From assembly GCA_014706295.1 (NCBI GenBank), contig JACSVZ010000004.1, positions 85,195,047 through 85,259,046 on the forward strand: 64,000 nucleotides of DNA, given 5' to 3'. Each line of letters starts with the position of its first letter. Position 1 is the first letter of the stretch. This document shows, piece by piece, positions 13,313 through 26,361 of this stretch. Made by a program: the position numbers and the translations under genes. Source of the stretch: Lycocorax pyrrhopterus obiensis (lineage: Eukaryota > Chordata > Aves > Passeriformes > Paradisaeidae). A model generated the notes under the pieces. That model was not told the DNA's origin. It was given only the letters and a program-made list of their open reading frames with translations, and did no database searches.

Positions 13313-16300
13313 TATTCAAATTGAAGGTTTTGAGCTGCTGTATAAAAAGCAAGTAATGCCTTCTGCCAGTTAATGAACTCAAAATTCCTCTGAATACTCA
13401 GTTCCTCTGTAAAGTCTTATGACTGACAAAATATTTTTTAGATTAGCAAAATGCTAGTCTTGTCTTTAGTTATGTAGATTATACTATGCACTCAAATAAA
13501 AATTTTTTGCATTATAGGTAGGATGTGAGTTCATACAATCACAAATTTGTGTCCTCTAAATCCATTCTGGCTAGAATAATATACAGATAGATTGTAAGAG
13601 AGCATTTTAAAGACATATTGTTAAAGTAAATTCAGTTTGCAGTCCCACAGGTAAGTTATCCTAACAAAAATATCTTCTATTCCAATAGCTCCACTTAAAA
13701 AGAAGCATAAAATAGTTTATTGTGGGGGTCTCAATTGTGTGTTTATTTATTGTAAAATATAGTTGGAACACATGCTATGTCAATTGGTAAATCTATATAA
13801 TGCCTCTTGATAGAGCAAAGCAAAAAAATACATTTGTTTTCTAAAAAATATGGCTTCATCCAAATGTATATGAGCTTGCTGTAACCCACATTTTGGGTGT
13901 TCAATGTGATGAATAATCCAGATTTTTTGCTGTTCAGTTTAATAAAACACTTCATATAACCTCTTCAGAATCATGATCTGTTTTTTATGACAAACTGAAC
14001 TGTTTAACAGAACTAGCTTAATCATAAATACTGTCAGGTGTATAGTTAGGGAACTGTCACCTTCCTCACATCACTGAACTGTTGTAATATTCATTCACAC
14101 CACTGGAAAAGAATGGAGGTGCAGCTATTCCCTTAAAATTTTCTCAGTGCAGTCCAAGCACTGAGATATATTCATGTCCATGCGAGGGATAAGCCTCACA
14201 TTTTAAAAAGAATATACTAGATGACATGGATATCATGTGTGTATATATGTAAGTGCAAATACAAAAACATAAATATAAACCAAACATGAATATCTGGTAA
14301 CCAAAACCTTTCTAGAACTACAGTTGTGGTAGGTTTTTTTTCTTCTCTTGAGACATAGACATGGGAAAGATACTGGCCTTGTCTTTCATAATAATGGCTG
14401 ATTGAGCAATGTCAGGTTTTTTTATTACTTTCATTTAAAAGCTATTTTTTGCATAGTTTTAACCCAAGCTACTGCATGACAACATAATTTAAATAAATGA
14501 AATCTTTAATTTAATTTAGTGTTGCAACAAAAAGGGTAAACCGGAAGTATTAACGTACTGGGAAGACTTGTAGGCAGATTGCTTCACAGCATGGTAACAT
14601 GTGGCTTGGAGACATTCTAATGATTGATTATTCAACAAGTCCTGAACAATTTTTAGTGACAACTTTCTTTTAACAAAAGACTAACTTTCAGTGTACTTTG
14701 TTCTGAATCAAAGAGTTGGTAAAGGAGAGTCATTTATTATTGCAAGTCATTTCAGGTAGGAAAAACAGTGAAAGCCAAATAAGAGTTTATGTGTTTTGTT
14801 TGCAGAGCCCATGCTGGAGTTCATCATACCTACAACAAGGCCAGTAGAAATTTTTGCTTTCTTATACGGGAATGGAAGATGGGCCCATTTACTGAAACCA
14901 ACATTACCTGTTGCTCTGGGGCCTGAAGGGACTCCTGGTTCAGCCCTGCATGAACACTTATTGAAGATTAGTCCATGTGAGTGGTTCCTGGCACCGTTCT
15001 TTCTTCAGCTGTCTCAAGGAGGTGACATGTTTCTGGGCCTGTTGACGAATGCACAGTCTGTAGGGACAAGGAAAGGGAACATTCTTGCCATTTGAGATGC
15101 AATAGTTTAAAAAGCAGATGCAGTAAATAAATGCACCACCTATTGTCACATGCCGCCTAAAAAAACAGCAGATCATGGGAGAAGAACAGGACTTTAACAA
15201 TTTATTTTATTTGCAAATAAACTGTATGTAAGATGGGATTACAGTGAAATGTAGTTACACCATTTTTTTTCTATACCACAATAAGATATGGTTGTGCTCC
15301 AGTATTTTTTATATTAGTTTATATTCAAGTTCCCCCAATTTATTGTTTTAAACTTTAGAAGAAATTCTCCACAGTTGTAGGCAGGGCAGGGCAATGTGGT
15401 CCCTGGTTCTAGTTTGGATGGAATTGGCCTTTTCTTGAAAACTATTACATTCATATTTTGTCATTAAAATCCTCTGGGGAAGTTTTCAACCAGCTCGACT
15501 AAGAATTCTCTATAACCACCCTTTTTCTCGAAACAGTGTTAGGTACAAGACAGGGCTGGGGGTAAAATGATTAGAGGTTTTTACTACTCAAGATCAGCTT
15601 TCTCCCTGACGCTACCTGCACGTACAAATGGTCATCTATTCTGCAAATCACAGCCTGAAGTATTTGCAGGGCAACCAGATATGAGGAACAGCTGATTGCC
15701 AGCTACGAAACACACAGTTTGAGGGACAGTTTGTTCATCATGTAGGAAGTCTGAAGCAGATATACAATAGAGCTTTCCAAGTTTGCTTTATTTTCTTGCA
15801 AAACCTTGCATCTTGCGTAGTCAACCTCTGCTACTGAGGCAACGTTTCCCCACTGAGCAGCTTTGTTCGCTGCACAATCCTAGCGTAATTCCAAGTGCCA
15901 TATATAATGGACTTGAGATACTGCCCAGGCCCCACTCCTCCTTAAAAAACACCCTATGGATCAATTTTACTAATCTCAGTGCAGAAACTGTTAAATCTCT
16001 TCTCCTAAAACTTTCCATTTCAAGTCACATCTCCAGCACAGGAAATTTCAGCCTGAGCAGCTAAAGATTAGCAAAATAAGTAAAAATGAAAGCAGGATGC
16101 TAGCATAGGAAGAACTAAGCAACCAAAATAGAAGTAGCATTGCATAAACAGATAATAACATGTCATACTTCAGTTCTACAGATGAAAGCAAGGAGTTCTG
16201 TTTGTGCAGCTTTCTGCTGTGCCTTCTTATGAGGAGAGAATAAGGATAATCACAGTGTGACCAGGGCCATGGGATTGAAGAAGGGACTTGGAACTGCAGG

Positions 16301-19300
16301 GTCTTCTGGTCTGCAGGAAGTCTGAATGTCTGCTGAAGACGAGAACCTGCAGAATGGAGCCCAAAAATCTGATATTTTATAGAAAAAGCATTTCAACATC
16401 CTGTCACCCCACTGTGTTAATTCAGATGTTTCTGCTCTGCATGTGTATTTTTTCAGTATATACATTTGATACAAATATTAGATAGGAAATATTTCTGACA
16501 AAATTTGTCCAAAATAGTGTCTGTTAGGGTCATCTTTTGAGTTACCTTTTGTGACTCATACTTTATTATCAAACAAATATATTCTATATATTATTTCCAG
16601 CCTGAAAGTTGATGAGGGAATCTTCATGTATCACAGTTTCTAGGGAGCTGGATCTGTACTCTGAAGCCAAAAGAAAGTACTGTGGATTGACACAAAGCTT
16701 TAAAATCTGTCACTTACACAGACTAGTGATTGGATGAAAAATGACACTGTGTTTTTAAAGTCCAGATGTGTTGACTTCAGCTGAGGCCATGTCTGCACAC
16801 AAAGCACTGCCAAAATAAAGAGTATAGTCTGCTGAAATTTCTGCTGACCTTACCATGTGCAAAGATCTGCCAGCTTTTGAGCTTCAGTCTTCCCTCTTTT
16901 TAAAGGGCAGCATCTGGACTAGCCAAACTGAAGAGGAAAGTTTTTGTAGAAGGAAGGATAAATATTCTTTTCCCTAAGTATTATTATTATTATTTTATGA
17001 AATGAAATTCCTTTCTGTTGGAACTCCTTTAGTAGAATTTTGGAGGAGGCTGAAACGCAAAAAAGCTAATAAAAATATAAGAGGAAGAAACATTAAGATA
17101 TATGTCATTTGAATTTGAAATGTATGCATAGTTTGAGTTGAAGATGTTTGAACAGGAAAAAAATGTTATACGTAGTTAATAATACCTCTCCTTATTTTTT
17201 TCAGTGGAAAAAAGAACATAAGCATGTGATATAAAAGGTATTTTTTCTATTTTTAATGTACAAAAAATATGTGTTTATACATGCTGCAGATCCAGTTGGC
17301 TTGAAATTTCTGGGACAATAAAATCTAAATATATTTCAAATAAAAACCAAATAGCCAGGTAGTTGAAACAAATTCTTTATTGACCTGAAAGGAATAATAA
17401 TAATAAAAAATCTTCCTTTTATTAAAAGTTCTGCTGTTTTCAAGGTCTATATCAATATTGTGGTATCATTCATTAGAATGAGGTAGTTTTTTTCCAAAAA
17501 ATATCTCTTGATTCGCTGATTGAAATCTATATTTTAAAAGTTTGAAGGTCTCCAGCAGAATTAGGTAGTACAATACTAAGGCAACAGTTAAAAATGCCCC
17601 TCTGACCTAACAGTTGTGTGATCAGAATAAGAAGGGAGGAATGTCATATGTGGAAAGCCTGGGACTGCTGCAGTCATTACAAAAAAACCTTGTCACAGGA
17701 TGTGGTCCAGTGATAAACAAGGTCAGGCTAGCATACCATCTGCCCATGGAATGTTGTGCTGATGTGTTATTCTGGGTCTTTTACAGCTATGTGGTTTTCA
17801 GTCATTTAAAAACAGAGGAAATTCCATCAGAAAAAAAATCATATTTAGCAGGTAATTAAATGCAGAGCAAAAGAGACAAAAACCAGAAACACAAAAATGT
17901 CTCTGCATGACAGGGAAAGCTGGGGTTGAAAATATTGCCATCTCACACCATGCATCAGTTCTGAGTGCTTTAAATGCAAAGGAATCTGGGTTCAGCTGTC
18001 CTCCTTTGGATGCTGTCTTTCTGGGAGCTGCTACTTATTGGCACGGGGCTGCATATTCTGGGCTCCTGTGGGGGAAAAGAGTTATTATCGTTCCTCAGCT
18101 GACTGTCTCATGCTCTATGCACAGTGTGACTGAATTGGCTGAAGTAAAGCAAACCTTCCAGAACGGGTCTTTGAAAACACAACACTGCAGAGTCAAAGCG
18201 ATGCATTTCGCTTTCATTACACAGCAGGATTATACAAAATTCTACACATGTAAGGTGCTATGAAAGTGCATGCAGAGTGGGTATAAAGCCCTTTTTCTGT
18301 TTTACCTTTGCTTATAAACAGTGAAATTATCTTGTGTTTAATTTTTTGAAAACAAAGAAATACAGTCATTAAATAAAAGCATACATTTGTATTTTTCAAT
18401 TTCTGTCATTTTTTGCATGGTTTATTCCACTTGAAGAGATAAGGTTGCTACTGACTTCATTTGGAAGCATATGTGAGTCAATCAAGGAGCAGTTAGTACC
18501 TTGTGTTCTTTGGAATTGTGAGCAGTAATTGATTTACTGTTCAGGATACCACCCATTTACACCACTCTGTAAATTCCTCTGCAGAAACCTTTTAATTCAA
18601 GACAAACCACAGTGGCAAAAATACAAACGTGAAAAACAAAACCAAATCAGGTATATTTTGTTGTGGCATGTCTTTAAGATCACTGTATGAGTGCATTACA
18701 CAGGCACCCATCCTCATTCCTATGTTGTGGTATGGGAGGCCCCTTCTTCCCCTAAACCAGGGAGAAGTTCTGCCTGTCCCCATTGGAACGCACACCAGGT
18801 ACTGGAAATGGCCTTTGTGAGTCTCCAGCAAATTGCACCTCTTGCATTGCAGGCTTCCCAGAGGCTGATCTTTTTAGCTCTTTCTTGAGAAACATGAATA
18901 TCAAAGGATCATGAAACGATGGGCAGGTGGTGATCAGTGCCTCACACACAATAGTCAGCAGAACTGGCCAGCTTTATCAAGGGGTAAAGAAAAGGATTTC
19001 TACAAGGGGAACAAAAGCTACCCAAGCTCCACTGCACTCTAAGGTCTTTGTCTCACAGGTGGCTTTGCCCTCCAACTCTTTACAGGTTTCACATAGATAC
19101 AGTCAAGTGCAAAATCAGATGTGTAGAATACCTTTATTATGTGTATCTTTCAAAAGATCGTTAGGTAGCCCAAAGTTTCTTTGCTTACTTTTATTTTTCA
19201 CTGTATATACATGGACATAATTTTCAGTATTTTCAAACTTTTATTTCCCTTCTCATTCTAGTTTCATTATATATATTTGCATTTCGAAAATCAATTATTT

Positions 19301-22300
19301 ATATTGATTTATTGAGTATATAAAATACATTGGATAAAAATATTATATAAAGACAGATATATTGAATTTCAAAGACTATCCTTATGGGTAAATAAGTAAA
19401 TGAGATCTTGATGAGAATTTTGATACTGGTTTTTAGCATAGGTAGATTTTCACTTGTTATTTTCTGAGGAAGTTTTTACCAGTACATTTAAGAACACATT
19501 CCAGCGGTTTTAGTTCTTTCTTTATTTGAGGATTGACCTTGCTCGTGAGCACCACAGTGTTGTTCAGAAAATCATTCACATATATACTTATGGTCATTGA
19601 AATTATTTTTATGGTCAGTTGAATATCTCAGTATTCAAAGGTATGCATAAACTGTGGTCTCTTGGGAAGCAGGATCCAGCTTGAGAAATTCTCCATAACA
19701 TCAAGTGTTGTATGTCAAGGCTAAAAATAGTGGACAGAGGATCCATCACTGTAGTCTAGCAGAATGCCGATGATGACCAACCTAATGTGGTTTGGAGGTC
19801 TCTGAGAGGTGCCTAAGATCAGAAATCCACAGTTCTATACTCAGAATCCACAGTGACTTCAGGGTGTGAATGGACAAAATAAGCAGCATCTTTTTACTTG
19901 CTTACCACATTTGCTAAGGCTCACAATGAAGTTAAGGGCAGAGCTGTTGCTTAAATCTTCCTGTGGAACAGGGTCTAAGATCTTCACCTTCAGAGTCTTC
20001 TTCTGCTATTTCAGTGGACACTGTTGAAGGAGGAAGTAATGATATTGCTCCAACTTTGAAAATACTAGGAAATTGTATGACTTCTATACTGTCTTCATGT
20101 AAATGAAAGAGATACTAGCTTCCAATTTTTCTGCGTAATTAGTACAGAGACAGATCTATTTGCTTCCATTGCACAAAATATATGTGTTAAACTGAAATTA
20201 AGTATTTGATTTTATGTTTCTCAGATACTGTTCATAAATTCAGTTTACAACAGAAAAGAAGGGAAGGGTTAGTAATTTTCCACATGAACATTGATTTAAA
20301 TTCCATTGAAGTATACTCTTAAATTATGTTTAAAAGTGTGACCCTGGAAATTTAAATCCTTTATTCATTATTCTATATGCTGGGTTTTAGAATCTATTCT
20401 CCTAGAAAGAGTTTCTAAAGGAAAACAAGACTTTATGTTTAACTTCATTCTTTATATATCTTCTTATTTTGCTACTAACTCATGCTTCTACTCTTTCACC
20501 ACCAAATTTCAAGTGCTTCTTGTTCAGTTTGTTACAGCTCAGGACTCTGATTTTGCCTTGAATCCTGTACTTCAGGATTTTCCCTTCTTTTGTTTTTATG
20601 TGTGACACTCATATCCACTCTGGCAAATTATTCATGCTTGTTTTTATTCATTTTACTTCACATAAACCTATTTTGAGTTTATTCTACTGCTAGCCACCAT
20701 TATTCCATTGACTTCAGTAAAGTCTAAATTGGCCTCAGAGGAGCTTTGCTGAATTTCAGAAGTTTGTCACAAGATGAGCTGTACTAATTTTCAAAGCAGG
20801 AGGAAAAGCATATTAACCCTCTCAATAATCTGTTTTGTGACCGAGAGTGGACAAGAGACAGTTCCTTCCAAAGCCTTGAGAGTCTGTACACAGACCAGGC
20901 TCCTCTTAGAGGGGAGCTGGATTTCTGTAGCCATCATGGCAGAAGGAGGAATGGTCACTTTCCAGTAGCACAGACCAGCATTTGGTAGAGACCAGACACC
21001 CAGAAAGAAGCACTGTAATAATAACAGTGGTAGTAAAGGTCCTGTTGAAAATGCTTAGGCACAGTGCTTTCTCAATAACTGATTCAAGAGAAGGCAGAGA
21101 GGAAAACACACACCATACAAGGTGGGAGTGGTTGAAAGAGATTTGTGACCTATAACATTCTTAGAGGAAGTTTTTGATGCAAGTAAGTCTGGGAATCACT
21201 GGTAATAATGAAGTCAGAGTAGACCAGAAAGCAGAGATGGGCTCTTTATAAGGAGAAAAGTGTGAAATGCCTTGGAGAATGGAAGAGACAAAAACTCTTG
21301 TTTCCTTTCCAAATGCACTTGATAACATAAAAAATCTTTTAACATAAAGACTGATTTTATTGCCACTAACTGGGACCAGTGTTCAGTTCTTGGAAAGCAG
21401 AGGAAAATTAAGAAAACCGTGGGAAAAGAATAAAAAGACATCCCTAATCCGTCTGCCTGGCAGTATGGCTTAGCATCTCTTATAATTAGTCTCAACTCAA
21501 ATGAAAGGGAAAGCTCACACCCCTGCATCTGATTACATTTTTCATGTCAATGAAAATGAAAAACTTCTTTAAGGAAGAAGTTTATTATAACCACACATTA
21601 TAAAAACTTCATTTCTCTAATGTCTTAAGGTGAATACAGGTATTTATTTTCTGTAAGAAAGTTTTTTCTGTCTCTTGCAGTATGTATTTGAGTTGAGCTG
21701 TATGAAGCATTTATGCATCCATGAAATTTCTCAAAATAGCACACAAAATTCAATTAGCACACCACAGTGCTAGCAATTTTGGGGACACATTGTGGAAGAA
21801 TTTAATTTTTTTTTTTAAAAAATACCTCCCAGTGTACACATACCCCAAAGTCACTTAAACATTTAAAGTGATTCCTACCCCTGTCCAGCATATGGTAGGT
21901 GAGAACAACCTCACAGAAATGCTAATGAAATGTTTCCCCCATTCTCTTGCCCAGAAATGAAAGGAAAATAAAACTCTCTGGTGTTTCTATGACAGCAAGG
22001 GTAACCTTAGTATGGTTTGGATGTCAATTATACTAAAGATAGGTACACAGTGAAAAATCAGAGAAGGTAAAAATCAGAACAACAGTAGTTTTAACAGTCT
22101 TTCACGTAAGACAGTTCAAAGAAGAAAGAAAATTGGTATACAATGGATGTCTTTTTTCAAGTGGCAAACTAAGCCAATGAAACATCTGTTTTGGCAGTCT
22201 CAGTTGTATTGGCAATACATACATAAAGCCAACAGGAATATTATGGAAAACCTACTGATAATACAAAGATAACAGTTTGGTGGAGAACAGTCAAAGGAAA

Positions 22301-25300
22301 TAGACACCTATAAAACACAGGTATCTGGGTTCCTAAATATATCAGCATATCATTTTCATCATACAGAAATGAAGGATAACTTCAGATTGCAAACTTTAAG
22401 ATATAGGCACAGTGACAAATTTCTGTCCTGCTGTTAAATATTATATTCCACTGAAAACTATTTACAGTGTGTATTTTTGGACTCTTTCCTATTTGTATTT
22501 CTTGTATATGAGCCTTTGTTTTTTATACACTCTTTCACTATTAATCACTCATTTATAACTACTCTTAACTCTTTCTTTCTTTTGGTTCTTTAATCAGCTC
22601 TAGCCACTGCTTATGATTTTATTCTCAATGTTTTTAAACCTTGTATTGAAGTTCTTTCCTTGTGCTTTTTCAGAAATGCTTTTCATTTTTGTTGAAAGTC
22701 CACACTCAGTCTGTGGATTGGTTTGGATGTTTTAATGTGATGGTAATTTCTTATTCTCTTTACATTCCACACTTCTTTAAATCTTTCCCTTTGTGATCCT
22801 CACTTAGTTCTTGTGCTTGTTATACTGGTCTTAAAGTTCTACATTTGCTGTACCTTTGTTCAGCAAGAATTCATTTTGTCTTTCCCTTGTCATTTATTCC
22901 TTCAGCCTGAGCAATTCAAAACAGATTCCTTACTGAGTGTTATCTTAATCTGAGAGGGAGCATTCCAGTGCTCACTCTCCACTAACAAGTCCCTATACCT
23001 GGCATTTCTCTTTAAGTATAGGTTTCGTGCCTATATGATTTTCTGTATTTTGAGAGTCCGTTTTACTCAGAGTTCAAATTAGGAAACAGGAGACGATGGT
23101 ATTTCTTTGGTCTCAGATTGTTTTTATTTTCTTATCAGTAACACAGCTGCACGGGACATGCTTCTTAGTTAGCAAGGTGAAAAATGGCTAAAATGGCCAC
23201 TGAGTGCTACTTTCAAGGTCTTTTATACCCTAATCTGCCCAATTACAAATTGCTAAGTAGTATGTTTTTACTTAAAATCCAATGAATATCTATACATGGT
23301 CCGCACTGCGGATTTCTTGAACCAGTACCAGAAAACACAAGTTGGTGAAAAAGAAAAAAGAAGTACAAACACACACCCAAAATCCTCCATCTTGTTACAT
23401 ATCCCTAAACCTAAGTTCTGTATCTCTCCATATTTCACCCAGTGATATAACTTTTAATTACACAGCAACAATCTCAGCAGTATCACACAGTCTAGGAAGT
23501 TTTTCCCAAGGCCTAAAATCAAATAGAGTATACTTCTGAGAGTCATTGCTTGTCAAAGCAAAAAAAATGTAATTCTCAAAATTCAGAGTTCCAACATTTA
23601 AGCTTTTAATATTTTAGTCCAATTTTATAGAAATGTAAAACTTGGGAGATTTACCAGAAAATTAAAATGTTTCAGGTTTTTTTGTCATTTAAAGACACTA
23701 TCTTGCATTTCTTCTCTAGAACACTTTGTGAATCAAGTCTAATGCTGTTTACATGTTTATATTATCAGCTTAGATACATGTTTGAAACATTATTCTGTTC
23801 TGCATATCCTTAAAATTCCTGAAAAAAATAGTTTACTGTAATTTTACAGCACCACTAAAGAGCACAATACACAGTACACATGTAAATAATCTACTCAGGA
23901 CCTACAAAGTTTTGTGTCTGCTGCCCACCATAGAATACTACTGTATCATTGATCCATGTATGGATCCAAAATAGATGGATTTCAGTCTTTACTGTTGTTG
24001 TTTGTGTTTTATGCTGAAAGCAATAAGATATAAAGGGGAAATTCATACTGGGAGCTGCAAGTTCAGATATACATTTTGAATAATTTTCCCCACTGTTGAT
24101 CTGGCAGTTGAAAACTCTGGTAATGTTTATAAACACTTCCTTAAGACATTTAAATTTAATTGCTTGATCTTTTAACTGTCTCTTTTACGCTACATTTAGC
24201 TTCTTAATTCTTTTTCATGCTTGAAAACATGTTTATTGTCACTTATTTAAAAGTACTTGGAAACTGGACCTTTGTTCTTCTTTTGTAGCTATGCAGAATC
24301 TTTAAGATCCACGTGACAGTAGATAGACACCTCAAGTTTGCGGCAAGTAGACCAACTATGTGGCAAAGGCAAGAATTAATTTGTGGTTACTTTGCAGGAT
24401 TGGTGAATTCCTTCTTCATTCATAGCTGAGGCAACTGGGGTCTCCAGAGGAAAGACAGATTAAGGAGACAACTCAGAAACAGCACTCTAAAACAAAACTC
24501 CAACTTCTGCATCACTGATACATCAGCAAAACTCATTACACACCACACACAAAACAGTGACTTAAGAACTATTACAGAAAACAAACTAGCAATGAAAAAT
24601 TTCTTATGTATTATTTTTAGAACTGAAAGAGTACTGAAAGTACCATGACCAGAAGGCAATGTATTCAGACTTGAATGACTGCAGGAATTTAGGAAAGCTG
24701 TAGAAAGCACAGGGAAACTTTGCTGAGAGGGGAATGTGCTGACTGATTGTGCTTTGTGACTTGGAAGCTAGTACCTGAGAACAGGGAGGAGGAAAGTTCA
24801 GATTACCAAAGGCTGTATTTATTACCAGCACAGAAATAGCATTTCCTAATAGCTTATTAAAAAAAAAAAAAAAGGAAAAAATCAAAGGTTTTTTTAAAGG
24901 AAGATCAAAAAGGAAGAGTTCATCTTCAATTCAGATGTAACCAAAACTGAATATACACACCTCCCACACACACTGTTTCCCAGAGGAAGCAATGAGGCAG
25001 GTAGCAAGATGGGAAGGAATTATGGTTTGAACCTTTTCTCTCAGCTTATACTTTGAGATGTAGCATGTGGGAGCAGAAGTATCATTGAACGTTTTTTCTG
25101 CCTCCTGTGGTCAAAGAAAATATAAAAAATAGTATGTTTCTGAAAGCAGCAGTGCTATTGTCACCCTGTGCTATTCACTTGCTCTCTGAGCCTCACTTTC
25201 GTTAAAGAAGCCAAAAAAAATCCTTAAAGGGCGTCCTTAATAAAAATGGAAGAGACAACTTCAGTTGAACTGCTTCCTCTTGCTCTGCTGGTGTTTGTAA

Positions 25301-25525
25301 CTTGGAGAAATCTCCCCTGACAGCTAGGGCTCTGAGAACTCTGGCCACTTGTTACAACTCATCTTTTATAAATTAGGCACACTGGTGAACTTTGTATCAA
25401 CTCTTCATTTATATCACCTACAGATCCAGCTACTCTTTTATCTCCAAAAAGTGTCTGTATAAATCAACACACTATTTTTAGTTGTCTAATCAATAATTCA
25501 GTCCTTCATTTTCAACAACACAGAA
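13313..25525. other. Unique AT-rich DNA, no gene recognised
   Basis: About 12 kb without a recognisable exon or RNA gene. There are slightly GC-richer islands near 14800-15080 and 17900-18200; the latter carries a 118-codon plus-strand frame (17907-18263) whose translation matches no family I know. Simple repeats: (TTA)n at about 16980-16996, (TAA)n near 17392-17405, a T/A run near 21809-21823 and a 15-base A run at 24859-24873. A perfect hairpin (9-bp arms AAACTTCTT / AAGAAGTTT, 5-base loop) lies at 21561-21583. All of this is ordinary for bird intergenic or intronic DNA. Confidence 0.55.
24859..24873 (+). repeat. A-run, 15 bases
   Basis: Fifteen consecutive A. No gene-like sequence lies upstream, so I do not read it as the tail of a processed pseudogene. 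Confidence 0.9.
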
Positions 25526-25531
25526 TTAGTG
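25526..25531 (+). repeat. Target-site duplication, left copy (ttagtg)
   Basis: The six bases ttagtg directly precede the 5' LTR and recur directly after the 3' LTR at 26986-26991. A 6-bp duplication is the integration signature of alpharetroviruses and of avian class II (ERVK-type) elements. It shows that the element integrated here as a unit and is not a recombinant. Confidence 0.88.
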
Positions 25532-25586
25532 TGTTGTATAATGTATTTAAACCCCGTTGGTATGCACTAGCCAAACTCTCACTCAA

Positions 25587-25646
25587 GACCAGGATCCACA
25601 CACCAGGATCCAGTTAGACCAGGATCCACACATCAGAATCCAATTA
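25587..25646 (+). repeat. Two tandem 30-bp units in U3 of the 5' LTR
   Basis: Each unit has the form gaccaggatccacaca(c/t)cag(g/a)atcca(g/a)tta. The same pair is present in the 3' LTR, so the duplication predates this insertion and belongs to the family. In retroviral U3 regions, tandem units of this size are often enhancer repeats; that role here is inference. Confidence 0.8.
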
Positions 25647-25699
25647 TTGGCTCATTAACCTCCCACAAACAGCTGTGGCTGCAGGGCGGGCATTAGCCC

Positions 25700-25705
25700 T
25701 ATAAA
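25700..25705 (+). promoter_or_regulatory. TATA box of the 5' LTR
   Basis: TATAAA, 168 bases from the LTR start, is where a retroviral core promoter would sit. The equivalent position of the 3' LTR (26848-26853) reads TATAGA, so only the 5' copy keeps the consensus. Confidence 0.6.
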
Positions 25706-25840
25706 TCAAGCCCTGGGAGGAGCCAAAGGTCAAGAGCTGCTGAGCTGCTTGTTCCTGGTTGCTGCGTGCTGCATGTGCTGGAGCTCTGCGCTGAGAAATT
25801 ATAATCCAAGGATCAGAAGACTGCAAGCTCTGGCACAAGA

Positions 25841-25857
25841 GGTGACCCTGACGTGAT
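25841..25857 (+). promoter_or_regulatory. Primer-binding site, tRNA-Trp type
   Basis: GGTGACCCTGACGTGAT begins three bases after the 5' LTR. It matches the tRNA-Trp primer site used by avian leukosis and sarcoma viruses with one mismatch in these 17 positions; the first base of the usual 18-base site (25840) is A instead of T. This is where reverse transcription would have started. A Trp primer links the element to alpharetrovirus-like rather than Lys-primed lineages. Confidence 0.85.
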
Positions 25858-26021
25858 GCCAACACGCAGCGTGAGAACCGCCATGGCAAAACACCCAGAA
25901 AAGGGGTCTTCCCAGATCTAAACCTGGATGAGAACTGCTGCAGTGGGACTATAGTGGCTCATGCTCAAAGAGGTGTGGACTGCAGGCCACAGTGGGGGGA
26001 AGTCGTGAGACGGCTTCTCTT

Positions 26022-26064
26022 GGAGCTCGGGAGGCCGAGAAAAGGCTCCCAGGAAAAGAGCTCC
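26022..26064 (+). other. Leader hairpin, unit 1
   Basis: Two nested stems: an outer GGAGCTC (26022-26028) with GAGCTCC (26058-26064), and an inner GGGAGGCC (26029-26036) with GGCTCCC (26044-26050) with one bulged G. A purine-rich apical loop, gagaaaa, closes it. Retroviral leaders carry dimerisation and packaging stem-loops at this place; the assignment here is by position and shape only. Confidence 0.65.
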
Positions 26065-26268
26065 CGACCATCACCAGAAGAGGTGAAGACCACGGTGGGG
26101 GGAGTTGTGAGACAGCTCCCTTTGAGGCCCTGGTCAAAAAACACCCAGAGGGGTCTTCCCACATCTAAACCCGGGTGAGACCTGCTGCAGTGGGACTATA
26201 GTGGCTCATGCCCAAAGAGGTGTGGGCTGCAGGCCACCGCGGGGGGAAGTCGCGAGACGGCTTCTCTT

Positions 26269-26309
26269 GGAGCTCGGGAGGCCGAGAAAAGGCTCCCAGA
26301 AAGAGCTCC
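26269..26309 (+). other. Leader hairpin, unit 2
   Basis: Same fold as at 26022-26064: outer arms 26269-26275 and 26303-26309, inner arms 26276-26283 and 26291-26297. All pairing positions are retained; the internal bulge is two bases shorter. Retention of both stems in both copies is consistent with a role in RNA packaging or dimerisation, or simply with a young duplication. Confidence 0.65.
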
Positions 26310-26361
26310 CGACCGTCACCAGAAGAGCTCCCGACTATCACCAGAAGAGGTGAAGACCAGG

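Larger units (their letters stand above)
25532..25837 (+). repeat. 5' LTR (306 bp)
   Basis: Starts TGTTGTATAATG and ends CTCTGGCACA, so it has the canonical TG...CA termini. It matches 26680-26985 over its whole length with seven substitutions and no gap. The U3 part carries a tandem pair of 30-bp units (25587-25616 and 25617-25646) rich in ggatccaca. A TATAAA box lies at 25700-25705. I see no AATAAA polyadenylation signal. The minus-strand frame 25644-25889 is a shadow. Confidence 0.93.

Noticed and set aside
17907..18263. 118-codon plus frame in a GC-richer island
   Set aside because: Translation matches no family I know and no splice or promoter context was seen; kept only as part of the unique block.
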